Shown piece by piece: positions 18,208 through 27,151 of a stretch of 64,000 nt of DNA. The notes beneath the pieces are model-generated. The model was not told where the DNA came from and made no database searches. It saw nothing but the letters and a program-made list of their open reading frames with translations. How positions within the stretch are numbered: the first letter of the stretch is position 1; each line of letters starts with the position of its first letter. A program made the position numbers and the translations under genes. Source of the stretch: CAIQQQ01 sp037445025 (lineage in GTDB: Bacteria; Pseudomonadota; Alphaproteobacteria; Acetobacterales; Acetobacteraceae); the NCBI GenBank assembly GCA_037445025.1, contig JBBILI010000024.1:14794-78793 (forward strand). The letters run 5' to 3'.

Positions 18208-18930
18208 ATGACCAGCGAACCGGCCCTGACGAGTGCCTTCTACACCACCGGCCGCGGGGCGGTGGTGACACGCCTGCTGCGCCAGCGGCTGCTGCGGATG
18301 TGCCCGCCGCGGCCGGGCCAGTCCGTCCTCGGCATCGGCTACCCGTATCCCTATCTGCTGCCCTATCTGAGCCATGCCAGCCGCCCCGGCTGTGTTGCGG
18401 TCACCCTGGCACAGTCCGGCCTGGTGGCCTGGCCCACCGACACGGCCGGACTGTCCTGCACCGCCGAGGAGGATTCGCTGCCCTTCGCCGACCTGAGCTT
18501 TGACCGTGTGCTGATCGTGCACGGGCTGGAAGCGGCCGAGGCCCCGCGCCGACTGCTGCGCGAGGTGTGGCGCGTGCTGCGCGACGATGGGCGGATGATC
18601 GTCGTCGCCCCCAACCGCCGTGGCCTGTGGGCCTTCACGGACGGCACGCCGTTCGGCCAGGGCCAGCCCTTTTCGCCCAGCCAGATCACCCGGCTGCTGA
18701 CGGAATCGATGTTCCACATCGAACGGCGTGACACCGCGCTGTTCGTGCCACCGCTGCAATGGCGGGTCGTGCTGAAGGGGGCGCGCGCCTGGGAGCGGGC
18801 CGGCCGGATGCTGGCGCCGCATCTGGCCGGCGTCACCCTCACCGAGGCGATCAAGGACAGCTATGCCGCCATTCCGATGCCGGTGACCGCGCGCGCAAGG
18901 CGACGCCAGGTCATGGTGCCGAGCGGTTGA
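18208..18930 (+). CDS. Class I SAM-dependent methyltransferase
   Basis: 240 residues from the ATG at 18208. The glycine-rich motif I is atypical (VLGIGYPYPYLLPYL). EEDSLPFADLSFDRVLIVHG and LREVWRVLRDDGRMIVVAPN match motifs of the methyltransferase 11 class. The gene diverges from gloB with only 94 bp between starts. Such gloB-adjacent methyltransferases are common in alphaproteobacteria; the substrate is unknown. Confidence 0.85.
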   Translation: MTSEPALTSAFYTTGRGAVVTRLLRQRLLRMCPPRPGQSVLGIGYPYPYLLPYLSHASRPGCVAVTLAQSGLVAWPTDTAGLSCTAEEDSLPFADLSFDRVLIVHGLEAAEAPRRLLREVWRVLRDDGRMIVVAPNRRGLWAFTDGTPFGQGQPFSPSQITRLLTESMFHIERRDTALFVPPLQWRVVLKGARAWERAGRMLAPHLAGVTLTEAIKDSYAAIPMPVTARARRRQVMVPSG

Positions 18931-18960
18931 CCTCGGCACGGCCATGACCGAGGTAGCGGC

Positions 18961-19704
18961 ATGAACCTGTCCCTGCTCTTTCTCTTCTGCGCCGCGTTTT
19001 TGGCCGGCGGCATGAATGCGCTGGCCGGCGGCGGCTCCTTCGTCACGTTTCCGGCCTTGCTGCTGACCGGGCTCGACCCGCGCGCGGCGAACATAACCTC
19101 GACCATCGCCCTGTTTCCCGGGCAGTTCACCGCAGGACTGGCCGGCCGCTCGCTCGTCAGCGGCGCCGGGCGGGTACAGTTCGGCGCGCTGCTCGGCATC
19201 AGCCTGGGTGGCGGGCTGGTCGGGGCGTTGCTGTTGCTGGGCACACCACCTTCGTTCTTCGCGGCTCTGGTGCCGTATCTCGTTCTGTTCGCGACCTCCG
19301 TGTTCGCCTGGGGCAGCTTTCTGCGCAGGCCGGGGCAGGCGACAAAGCCGCTCGATCCACGGCTGGCCGGCCTCGTGCAGTTCGGCATTTCCGTCTATGG
19401 TGGCTATTTCGGTGGCGGCATCGGCTTTCTGATGCTGGCGGCCCTCACCGTCGCGGGGGTCGCGATGCGCAACGCCGGGGCGACCAAGAACGCGCTGGGG
19501 GCGGCGATGAACGCCTCGGCAGTGGTGGTGTTCCTGTTCGCGCCGGATGTGGTGTGGCGCGATGTGGCCGTGGTGGCGGTCGCCGCCATCGGTGGCGGGC
19601 TTGGCGGCACATGGCTGCTCAAACGGGTGAATGAGAAGCTGCTGCGCGGGTTCGTAGTACTTGTGGGGTTGGCATTGACAGTGGGGCTTTTCATACGGCA
19701 GTAA
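18961..19704 (+). CDS. TauE/SafE family membrane transporter
   Basis: 247 residues with eight hydrophobic segments. The family signatures are present: GGMNALAGGGSFVTFPALL near residue 17 and the internal repeat VYGGYFGGGIGFLMLA near 144. The family exports or imports small organosulfur or organic anions such as sulfite or sulfoacetate; the substrate cannot be told from sequence. It ends directly at hairpin repeat copy 4. Confidence 0.92.
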   Translation: MNLSLLFLFCAAFLAGGMNALAGGGSFVTFPALLLTGLDPRAANITSTIALFPGQFTAGLAGRSLVSGAGRVQFGALLGISLGGGLVGALLLLGTPPSFFAALVPYLVLFATSVFAWGSFLRRPGQATKPLDPRLAGLVQFGISVYGGYFGGGIGFLMLAALTVAGVAMRNAGATKNALGAAMNASAVVVFLFAPDVVWRDVAVVAVAAIGGGLGGTWLLKRVNEKLLRGFVVLVGLALTVGLFIRQ

Positions 19705-19823
19705 GAGAATCTTCTTTTCTGAAGAAAAGAAGCAAAAGACTTTCTATCGCTTAAGCGGACCTCTCTCCGGAGAGGGGCGTCAGCCGATCAGAAGTTTTTT
19801 GGTTCTTTTTTTCAAAAAAGAAC
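19705..19823. repeat. Hairpin repeat copy 4 (full two-hairpin form, best consensus)
   Basis: Left hairpin stem CTTCTTTTC / GAAAAGAAG, then CAAAAGACTTTCTATCGC. A central GC-rich hairpin follows (CTCTCC / GGAGAG), then CGTCAGCCGATC. AGTTTTTTGGTTC leads into the right hairpin (GGTTCTTTTTT / AAAAAAGAAC). It starts one base after the TauE-like stop and ends 4 bp before the MFS stop, filling a convergent gap. Confidence 0.9.
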
Positions 19824-19827
19824 TTTC

Positions 19828-21273
19828 TCACTTACTTGCATGATGCCCCGACATCTCCTGCGCCGCATTCCTTGGCATCAGCATCGTCACGGGCCCCGCC
19901 ATCATCGACACCGCCGCCACCACGAGAAATCCTGTGCTGAAATCCGCAATCTGAGGCGTGCCATGCCCCAGTGCGGCCATCGAAAGCTCCAGCACGCCCG
20001 CGCCGATTGACACACCCAGTGTCAGCGACACCTGCTGAATCGTGCTGTACAGCGAGGTCGCCCCGCTCATCCGCTCCCGCGGGACATCGGCATACGCCAC
20101 AGCGTTGTAGGCGGTGAACTGCAGCGAGCGGAAGAACCCGCCGATCAGCAGCGCCAGATAGATCCAGGCCACCGGCCAGGCCGGCCGGAACAGGGCACAG
20201 ACCCCCAGCAGGCTGGCGGAAATGACGGTGTTGACCAGCAGCGTGTCGCGAAACCCGAAGCGGCGCAGCGCCGTCATCGCCGCCGGCTTCATGATGATGG
20301 CCCCGGCCGAGCTGGTGAAGGTGATCAATCCGCTCTGCGCCGCCGACTTGCCGAACCCCACCTGGAACATCAGCGGCAGCAGAAACGGCACCGCCCCAAC
20401 CCCCACGCGAAACAACGTGCCGGCCACCACGGAGACCAGGAAGGTCGGAATACGCAGCAAAGAGAGATCCAGCAGCGGCGCCGGATGCCGCCGCGCATGG
20501 CGCCAGTACAGCAGGGCCGACACGACGCCGACAGCCAGCAACGCGCCGGTCAGCTCCCCTGCCACCATGCCACGTCCCGCAGTTTCCAGCGCCACCATCA
20601 CCGAAGCCAGCGCCACCGCCGACAGCACAAGCCCGATGATGTCGAGCTTCACCCGAACGGTCTCACGCACATCCTCGACATAGAGCGTCACCAGCGCCAC
20701 GCCGAGAATGCCGATCGGCACGTTGATATCGAACACCCATCGCCACGACGCGTAGGTCACGATCAGCCCGCCCAGCGGGGGTCCCACGATCGGGCCGATC
20801 AGCGCCGGCATGGACAGCCAGGCCATGGCCGCGACCAGCTCGGATTTCTGCACGGAGCGCAGCAGCACCAGGCGGCCGACCGGCACCATCATCGCCCCGC
20901 CGGCACCCTGGAGAATCCGCGCCGCCACCAGAAACGGCAGTGACTCTGCTCGACCGCACAACACAGAGCCCACCGTGAACACGGCGATGGCAGCGCGGAA
21001 CACCGTGCGTGCCCCGAACCGGTCGGCCATCCAGCCGCTGGCGGGAATGAACACCGCCAGGCTGAGGAGGTAAGAGGTCAACGCCACGTTCATCCGCACC
21101 GGATCGGCGCCGAAATCCCGCGCCATGGTGGGCAGGGCGGTGGCGATGACCGTGCTGTCCAGGTTCTGCATGAACAGCGCGCACGCCACGATCAGCGCTG
21201 TCAGGCGCGTGCGGCGTTGGCGGAGGCGGGCTTCGTCGTCGAGAACGATCCGGGGCGTGGCCCCGGCGCTCAC
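19828..21273 (-). CDS. MFS drug-resistance transporter (DHA2, EmrB/QacA type)
   Basis: 481 residues with about 14 hydrophobic helices. Motif A is visible as SGWMADRFGARTVF, the N-terminal motif as MQNLDSTVIATALPTM, and motif C as GPIVGPPLGGLI. It is an inner-membrane proton-driven exporter. The GTG start at 21273 overlaps the quinone reductase stop as GTGA, so the gene is the last of the ogt-qor-MFS operon. Confidence 0.93.
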   Translation of the reverse strand: MSAGATPRIVLDDEARLRQRRTRLTALIVACALFMQNLDSTVIATALPTMARDFGADPVRMNVALTSYLLSLAVFIPASGWMADRFGARTVFRAAIAVFTVGSVLCGRAESLPFLVAARILQGAGGAMMVPVGRLVLLRSVQKSELVAAMAWLSMPALIGPIVGPPLGGLIVTYASWRWVFDINVPIGILGVALVTLYVEDVRETVRVKLDIIGLVLSAVALASVMVALETAGRGMVAGELTGALLAVGVVSALLYWRHARRHPAPLLDLSLLRIPTFLVSVVAGTLFRVGVGAVPFLLPLMFQVGFGKSAAQSGLITFTSSAGAIIMKPAAMTALRRFGFRDTLLVNTVISASLLGVCALFRPAWPVAWIYLALLIGGFFRSLQFTAYNAVAYADVPRERMSGATSLYSTIQQVSLTLGVSIGAGVLELSMAALGHGTPQIADFSTGFLVVAAVSMMAGPVTMLMPRNAAQEMSGHHASK

Positions 21274-22241
21274 GGCACCAGCACCGTGCTGCCGGTGGTC
21301 TGCCGCGCCTCAAGGGCCCTATGCGCTGCCGCAGCGGCACTCAGCGGGAAGGTCTGATTGACACGGATAGCGACGGCGCCGCTCGCGACGACGCCGAACA
21401 GATCCCCTGCCATCGCCACCAGATCGGCACGCTTGGCGGTGTAGGTCGCAAGCGTCGGGCGGGTGAGGAACAGGCTGCCCTTGGCCGAAAGCACGCCGAT
21501 ATCGACTGGCGGCACCGGACCGGACGCGCTGCCGTAGGAGACCATCATGCCGAGTGGCGCCAGACAGTCGAGGCTGGCGCTGAACGTGTCGCGGCCGACG
21601 CTGTCATAGACCACCGGCACCATCGCACCTGCGGTGATGCGCTTCACCTCGCCGGCGAGGTTGCTGTGGCCGATGATGACATGTTCCGCCCCATGCGCCC
21701 GCGCCAGCTCGGCCTTCTCGGCGGTGGAGACCACGCCAATCACATGCACGCCGAGATGACTTGCCCACTGACAAAGAATCAGCCCCACGCCGCCGGCCGC
21801 CGCATGCACCAGAATGGTCTGGCCCGGCTGCACCGGAAAGGTACGTCGCAGCAGATACTGGGCGGTGAGGCCCTGCAGCATCATCGCGGCCCCGGTCTGG
21901 AAGTCGATCGCATCGGGCAGCTTGACAAGGCGATCGGCAGCGATGACGCGCTCGGTGGCATAGGCCCCCACCGGCCCTCCGGCATAGGCGATGCGATCCC
22001 CCACCGCGAGCTCGGTGACACCTTCGCCCAGCGCCAACACCACGCCGCTGCCCTCCATGCCGATTCCGGCCGGGAGCGCGGTCTTGTACAGGCCGGTACG
22101 GAAATACACGTCGATATAGTTCAGACCGACGGCTTCATGATGGATCAGCACCTCGCCGCGGCCGGGCTCCGGCGTGGGCACGTCTTCCCAGCGCATTACC
22201 TCGGGGCCGCCATTGGCGTGGATTCGAATGGCCTTGGTCAT
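21270..22241 (-). CDS. NADPH:quinone oxidoreductase (zinc-independent MDR family)
   Basis: 323 residues beginning MTKAIRIHANGGPEVM. The GroES-like N-terminal domain contains NYIDVYFRTGLY. The Rossmann domain has VHAAAGGVGLILCQWA, the NADPH-binding signature of quinone oxidoreductase 1 (QorA). It lacks the Cys/His zinc ligands of alcohol dehydrogenases. Start and stop each overlap the neighbouring gene by 4 nt. Confidence 0.94.
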   Translation of the reverse strand: MTKAIRIHANGGPEVMRWEDVPTPEPGRGEVLIHHEAVGLNYIDVYFRTGLYKTALPAGIGMEGSGVVLALGEGVTELAVGDRIAYAGGPVGAYATERVIAADRLVKLPDAIDFQTGAAMMLQGLTAQYLLRRTFPVQPGQTILVHAAAGGVGLILCQWASHLGVHVIGVVSTAEKAELARAHGAEHVIIGHSNLAGEVKRITAGAMVPVVYDSVGRDTFSASLDCLAPLGMMVSYGSASGPVPPVDIGVLSAKGSLFLTRPTLATYTAKRADLVAMAGDLFGVVASGAVAIRVNQTFPLSAAAAAHRALEARQTTGSTVLVP

Positions 22242-22747
22242 GTCAGTTCCAGTCGGGGCTGATCGGTGGAGGAAGAGGCCGCACGGCGCAAAGTGGTGGC
22301 AGAGAGCGCATGGCGCTCCAGCGCGAGCAGGAAATGCTTGGTGGGCAGGCCATCGCCGCCGGAATAGCCGCCAGGTCCGGCACTGGCGACGACGCGGTGG
22401 CAGGGAATCAGGATCGGGATCGGATTGGTGGCCATCGCGGTGCCGATCGAGCGCGGACTGCCACCCGCGACAGCAGCGAGCTGACCGTAGCTCCGGGTTT
22501 CCCCTGGCGGGACGGTGCAAAGCGCCTGCCAGACACGTTTGCGGTATTCGGTGCCAAAGGGCGCCAGCGGAATGTCGAACGTCACGCGGGTGCCATCGAA
22601 ATATTTGTGCAGCTGGTCGCGCGCAGCGCAGAGCAGCGGCGTTGGGGATTGCAGACTGCCCCATCCCCAATCGAGTGCCACAAGGGCGCCGTCTTCCTCC
22701 GAGAGGGACAGATCGCCGACGGGCGTGTGCAGCGAGAGCTGGGGCAA
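22238..22747 (-). CDS. ogt: Methylated-DNA--protein-cysteine methyltransferase
   Basis: 169-residue suicide repair protein for O6-alkylguanine. The active-site segment is IPCHRVVASAGPGGYSGG. The DNA-binding part includes FGTEYRKRVWQAL and TRSYGQLAAVAG. The start is taken as TTG (22747); no ATG or GTG lies between it and the upstream in-frame stop, and MPQLSLHTPVGDL aligns with usual Ogt N-termini. The stop overlaps the quinone reductase start (ATGA). Confidence 0.92.
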   Translation of the reverse strand: MPQLSLHTPVGDLSLSEEDGALVALDWGWGSLQSPTPLLCAARDQLHKYFDGTRVTFDIPLAPFGTEYRKRVWQALCTVPPGETRSYGQLAAVAGGSPRSIGTAMATNPIPILIPCHRVVASAGPGGYSGGDGLPTKHFLLALERHALSATTLRRAASSSTDQPRLELT

Positions 22748-22957
22748 GCGCGGATCCGTGAATTCAGGCAGACAGGGCTATCGCCCCTCAGCCGTCACCA
22801 TGCCTCATTGCGCGTCGGCTGCCCAGAGGCGGGGTCTCGTCCTGTCAGGCATGGCTGACGGCAGCACGCGGGCGGTGCACCGGATCGCATGGCAGCCTGC
22901 TTGCTGCTAAAGACAGCGAATCTGGCACGATGTATTTGTTATGAATTGGAAACTATC

Positions 22958-23299
22958 ATGACGGTTGGCGAACGGCAGGCGGGTGAGCCTGAACTATACT
23001 TCGATGCGCATCTGTTCGTCTGCTGCAACCGACGGCCCGACGGACATGCCCGCGGGTCCTGTGCGGCCAAAGGATCGGAGGGGCTGCGCGACTATATGAA
23101 GGCGCGTGCCAAGGAGATGGGACTGCAGCGATTGCGGGTGAATTCGGCCGGATGCCTGGATCGCTGCGAGCTCGGGCCTTGCCTGGTCATCTATCCCGAA
23201 GGCATCTGGTATAAGATCGAAACCAGAGCCGATGTCGACGCTGTCTTGGAACAGCATCTGCGTGACGGTGGCCGAGCCACATCGCTGATGCTGGCCTGA
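22958..23299 (+). CDS. (2Fe-2S) ferredoxin domain protein, thioredoxin-like fold
   Basis: 113 residues starting at MTVGERQAGEPELYF. The cysteines lie in LFVCCNRRPDGHARGSC and SAGCLDRCELGPCLVIYPEG. This is the pattern of the small thioredoxin-fold [2Fe-2S] ferredoxins that resemble the NuoE C-terminal domain. It probably carries electrons to an unknown partner. It lies 12 bp upstream of mnmE, so the two are likely co-transcribed. Confidence 0.9.
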   Translation: MTVGERQAGEPELYFDAHLFVCCNRRPDGHARGSCAAKGSEGLRDYMKARAKEMGLQRLRVNSAGCLDRCELGPCLVIYPEGIWYKIETRADVDAVLEQHLRDGGRATSLMLA

Positions 23300-23311
23300 T
23301 CCGAACCGGCC

Positions 23312-24619
23312 ATGCAGGCGGGTCTCAGCGACACGATCTTTGCGCTGGCCTCAGGCCAGGGGCGTGCGGCGGTGGCGGTGATCCGGGTCAGCGGACCTGG
23401 TTGTCAGGGAATGCTGCACACACTGTGCGACACGCTGCCGGCACCGCGCCGCGCGTCGCTCCGCCGTCTTCGCGGTCCCGACGGCGCAATACTGGATGAA
23501 GCGCTGATTCTGTGGTTTCCGGGGCCAGGCTCCTACACCGGCGAGGACAGCGCCGAACTGCAGGTGCATGGCGGGATTGCTGTCGTTGAATCGGTCATGC
23601 TGGCGCTCGGTACCTTGGGGGCACGGCCGGCCGAGGCAGGTGAGTTCACACGCCGCGCGGTGCTGAACGGCCGAATGGACCTGCTGGCGGCGGAGGCCGT
23701 GGCGGATCTCATCGACGCCGAGACCTCCGCCCAGCGGGATCAAGCCTTGCGCCAGCTCTCTGGCGCGCTGGGCGACCTCTATGCCGCCTGGGCCGCCCGG
23801 CTGCTGCGGCTTCTGGCACAGCAGGAGGCTCTGATCGATTTCCCGGACGAGGATCTCCCGCCGGAGATCTTCGCTGCCATGGCCACCGAGATCGATCGGA
23901 TCCGCGACGAAATGGCAGCGCATCTCGACGATGGCGGCCGCGGCGAGAGACTCCGAAACGGCCTCACCTTTGCCATCGCGGGCCCGCCCAATGTTGGAAA
24001 ATCCACATTGATCAACGCGTTGTGCGGGCGCGATGTGGCCATTGTGTCGCCCACGGCCGGCACGACACGTGATGTGCTGGAGGCCAGGCTCGAACTCGGC
24101 GGCATTCCCGTCACGCTGCTCGACACCGCAGGACTGCGGGAGACGGACGATCCGATCGAGGCGGAGGGCGTGCGCCGAGCCCGCGCACGCCTTGCGACCG
24201 CCGACCTGGTGGTCGCGCTGAGCTGCGATGATCACGAAGCCCCCACGCCGGAAGCATCAGCGGGGGTGCGCATTCTGCCAGTGGTGACCAAGGCCGACCT
24301 GCTCGAATCCCCTCCAGCTGACCGGATGGCTGTCAGCGCCAGAAGTGGGTTCGGCATGCCAGCCCTCCTGGCTCAGCTGCAACAGATTGCAATTCAGCTG
24401 GCGGGACCGCGTGGCACGCCGGCACTGTCCCGGGCGAGGCACCGGATGGCGCTTCAGGACGCGATGCTGTGCCTGCGCGCCGCACGCGAGGCGGTTCTAC
24501 CAGAACTATGCGGCGAAGAACTTCGACTGGCGGTGCAGGCGCTGGGGCGCATCACCGGGCAGGTTGGCGTGGAAGACGTCCTGGACTCTGTGTTCCGCCA
24601 GTTCTGTATCGGAAAATAA
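23312..24619 (+). CDS. mnmE: tRNA uridine-5-carboxymethylaminomethyl modification GTPase MnmE
   Basis: 435 residues. The formyl-THF-binding N-terminal domain has FALASGQGRAAVAVIRVSG. The G domain has GPPNVGKSTLINAL near residue 224, the G3 motif DTAGLRETDD near 270, and VVTKADL. It ends with the conserved FCIGK. With MnmG it modifies U34 of tRNAs that read NNA/NNG codons. It heads the mnmE-mnmG-rsmG-parA-parB run. Confidence 0.97.
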   Translation: MQAGLSDTIFALASGQGRAAVAVIRVSGPGCQGMLHTLCDTLPAPRRASLRRLRGPDGAILDEALILWFPGPGSYTGEDSAELQVHGGIAVVESVMLALGTLGARPAEAGEFTRRAVLNGRMDLLAAEAVADLIDAETSAQRDQALRQLSGALGDLYAAWAARLLRLLAQQEALIDFPDEDLPPEIFAAMATEIDRIRDEMAAHLDDGGRGERLRNGLTFAIAGPPNVGKSTLINALCGRDVAIVSPTAGTTRDVLEARLELGGIPVTLLDTAGLRETDDPIEAEGVRRARARLATADLVVALSCDDHEAPTPEASAGVRILPVVTKADLLESPPADRMAVSARSGFGMPALLAQLQQIAIQLAGPRGTPALSRARHRMALQDAMLCLRAAREAVLPELCGEELRLAVQALGRITGQVGVEDVLDSVFRQFCIGK

Positions 24620-24662
24620 CGTAGTATGACCGCCAATGATGTCAGGCGGGACTTGGGACACA

Positions 24663-26540
24663 ATGGCCAACGACTTCGACGTGATTGTGGTAGGCGCCGG
24701 CCATGCCGGATGCGAGGCCGCTGCCGCTGCGGCGCGTATCGGCGCGCAGACACTGCTGCTCACGCATCGGTTGGACACGATCGGCGAGATGTCCTGCAAT
24801 CCGGCCATTGGTGGCATCGGCAAGGGCCACCTGGTCCGTGAGATTGACGCGCTCGACGGGTTGATGGGTCGCGCTGCGGACCAGGCAGGTATTCATTTCA
24901 AGCTGCTCAACCGCAGCAAGGGACCAGCCGTTCGCGGACCGCGTGCCCAGGCTGATCGGGCGCTCTACCGGCGCTCCATCCAGGCCATGTTGGCGGAGCA
25001 GGCAAATCTCACCATTGTCGCCGGCGCCGTAGAGGATCTGACGCTCGATGCCGCAGGTAGGGTCATCGGGGTGGTCTGTGGCGATGGACGAAGCTGGCGT
25101 TGCGGCGCCGCCGTGCTCACTGCAGGAACCTTTCTGCGCGGCATGATCCATATCGGCCCCGACAGCACACCGGCCGGACGCGTCGGCGAGGCCCCTTCGA
25201 TCGGGCTGGCGCAGACGCTTGGCCGCTTGAACCTTCCCATCGGTCGGCTCAAGACTGGAACGCCGCCGCGGCTGGATGGCAAGACGATCGATTGGCGGGC
25301 CTTGGGAGCCGATCACGGAGATGCGCTGCTGGAGCCCTTCAGCACTCTGACGACCGCTATTACCAACCGCCAGATTGCTTGCGGCATCACCGGCACCACC
25401 GAACGCACCCACGCGATCATTCGTGAGAACCTGCATCTGTCGGCCGTCTATGGTGGGCAGATCTCTGGACGTGGCCCGCGCTATTGCCCGTCCATCGAAG
25501 ACAAGGTGGTGCGCTTCGCGGACAAAGAGCACCATCAGATCTTCCTGGAGCCGGAGGGGCTGGATGACGCCACCGTCTATCCCAACGGTATTTCGACCAG
25601 CCTGCCGCGCAATGTTCAGTCGGCTCTGATCGCTTCGATCCCCGGCCTGGAACACGCCCAAATTCTGCGGCCTGGCTACGCGGTGGAATACGATTACATC
25701 GACCCCAGATCCCTCTTGCCCTCGCTCGAATTGCGGGCCGTGCCGGGACTGTTCCTGGCAGGCCAGATCAATGGAACGACCGGCTACGAGGAAGCTGCGG
25801 CGCAAGGGCTGATGGCCGGCATCAACGCGGCCCGCCTGTGCGGCGGCCAGGAGGCCGTGCATGTGAACCGCTCTCAGGCCTATATCGGCGTGCTGATCGA
25901 TGACCTGATCACCCAAGGTGTGTCAGAGCCTTATCGGATGTTCACCTCGCGCGCCGAATTCAGGCTGTCCCTGCGCGCTGACAATGCGGATCGACGCTTG
26001 ACGGCCCTGGGCGGCGCATGGGGCTGCGTTTCAACGACCCGCCTCGCAGCATTCCAATCGTTCATCGAGCAACTCAATTCGGCGGACAGCCGCGCCGGCT
26101 CCCTGCAGATTGCTCCTGGCAGACTGTCCCAGCTCGGATGTGCCGTCGGGCAGGACAGCACACCACGCACCCTTAAGGCCTGGATGGGACATACAGGCGT
26201 GACGATGCCCGCCCTGGAGACCGAAGCTCCCTGGCTTGCCACTTTGCCCAAGCGGGTCGTCGAGCAACTTGCAACCGAAGCCCTGTATGCTGGGTATCTA
26301 CACCGCCAGGACGCTGAGCGGCGCCTGGTTCATCGCGAAGATGGACTGGCCTTGCCCATCGATCTTGATTTCAGCCGGGTCGGAGGCCTGTCGCGCGAGC
26401 TGCAGGAAAAGCTGACCACCACACGGCCGGCCTCCGTCGGCGCCGCATCACGTATTCAGGGAATGACGCCCGCGGCCCTTGCGGCCGTATCCGCGTTCGC
26501 ACGCCGGCAACGCGCAGAGCACGAGGTGTGTTTCACGTGA
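24663..26540 (+). CDS. mnmG: tRNA uridine-5-carboxymethylaminomethyl modification enzyme MnmG (GidA)
   Basis: 625-residue FAD protein. The dinucleotide-binding motif VVGAGHAGCEAAAAAARIGA is near the N-terminus. MSCNPAIGGIGKGHLVREID and FLAGQINGTTGYEEAAAQG are family signatures. It starts at MANDFDVIVVG. Its last 13 bases overlap rsmG and contain the first part of a parS site. It is the partner of MnmE, encoded just upstream. Confidence 0.97.
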   Translation: MANDFDVIVVGAGHAGCEAAAAAARIGAQTLLLTHRLDTIGEMSCNPAIGGIGKGHLVREIDALDGLMGRAADQAGIHFKLLNRSKGPAVRGPRAQADRALYRRSIQAMLAEQANLTIVAGAVEDLTLDAAGRVIGVVCGDGRSWRCGAAVLTAGTFLRGMIHIGPDSTPAGRVGEAPSIGLAQTLGRLNLPIGRLKTGTPPRLDGKTIDWRALGADHGDALLEPFSTLTTAITNRQIACGITGTTERTHAIIRENLHLSAVYGGQISGRGPRYCPSIEDKVVRFADKEHHQIFLEPEGLDDATVYPNGISTSLPRNVQSALIASIPGLEHAQILRPGYAVEYDYIDPRSLLPSLELRAVPGLFLAGQINGTTGYEEAAAQGLMAGINAARLCGGQEAVHVNRSQAYIGVLIDDLITQGVSEPYRMFTSRAEFRLSLRADNADRRLTALGGAWGCVSTTRLAAFQSFIEQLNSADSRAGSLQIAPGRLSQLGCAVGQDSTPRTLKAWMGHTGVTMPALETEAPWLATLPKRVVEQLATEALYAGYLHRQDAERRLVHREDGLALPIDLDFSRVGGLSRELQEKLTTTRPASVGAASRIQGMTPAALAAVSAFARRQRAEHEVCFT

Positions 26541-27151
26541 AACAGTCTGAGCGACCAAGCGCACATGTTTCACGTGAAACACGGACGCGCCTTGAAGCCT
26601 ACGCCACCCTCCTGACCACCTGGAACCGAACGATCAATCTGATCTCCAAGCACGACCTGGACTCGCTCTGGGACCGCCACGTCGAAGACGCACTACAGCT
26701 CATCCCCCACCTGCCACCCGCCCTGTCCCATGCCATCGACCTCGGCAGTGGTGGCGGGCTCCCCGGCTTGGTCCTCGCCATCGCGACCGGCACTCATTTC
26801 CATCTCATCGAATCAGACCACAGGAAATGCGCCTTCCTTCGCGAAGCAGCCCGCGCATGCTCCGCTTCGGTCACCGTCCACAGTACCCGGATGGAAACAA
26901 TCGTCCTGCCACAGGCGCAGTGCGTTACTGCCCGCGCCCTGGCGCCGCTGGCCACCCTGCTCGGGCTCGCCCACCCTTTCCTGACCCCGAACGGTGTCCT
27001 GATCGCCCCCAAAGGCCGCAATGTCGAGGCTGAATTGACCGCCGCCGCAGAGCAGTGGCACATGCGCGTCACGCGGACCCCCAGCCTCACGGATCCGACC
27101 GCGACCATCCTTCACATCACCGAGGTCAGCCGTGTCGGACCCTTCTCCTGA
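26528..27151 (+). CDS. rsmG: 16S rRNA (guanine-527-N7)-methyltransferase RsmG (GidB)
   Basis: 207-residue SAM-dependent methyltransferase for the 530 loop of 16S rRNA. Motif I is DLGSGGGLPGLVLAI near residue 71; LLTTWNRTINLIS and DSLWDRHVEDALQL are typical. The GTG start at 26528 lies inside the mnmG end. The N-terminal residues FHVKQ and HVSRET are encoded by two parS sites, so this N-terminus is shaped by DNA function. Confidence 0.96.
   Translation: MFHVKQSERPSAHVSRETRTRLEAYATLLTTWNRTINLISKHDLDSLWDRHVEDALQLIPHLPPALSHAIDLGSGGGLPGLVLAIATGTHFHLIESDHRKCAFLREAARACSASVTVHSTRMETIVLPQAQCVTARALAPLATLLGLAHPFLTPNGVLIAPKGRNVEAELTAAAEQWHMRVTRTPSLTDPTATILHITEVSRVGPFS
26529..26544. promoter_or_regulatory. 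parS centromere site 1
   Basis: The 16-bp palindrome TGTTTCACGTGAAACA exactly matches the bacterial chromosomal parS consensus bound by ParB. It overlaps the mnmG stop and the rsmG start, about 600 bp upstream of parA. Confidence 0.93.
26566..26581. promoter_or_regulatory. parS centromere site 2
   Basis: A second exact TGTTTCACGTGAAACA palindrome inside rsmG, 37 bp from the first copy (start to start). Paired parS sites next to parAB are common in alphaproteobacteria and nucleate the ParB partition complex. Confidence 0.93.
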
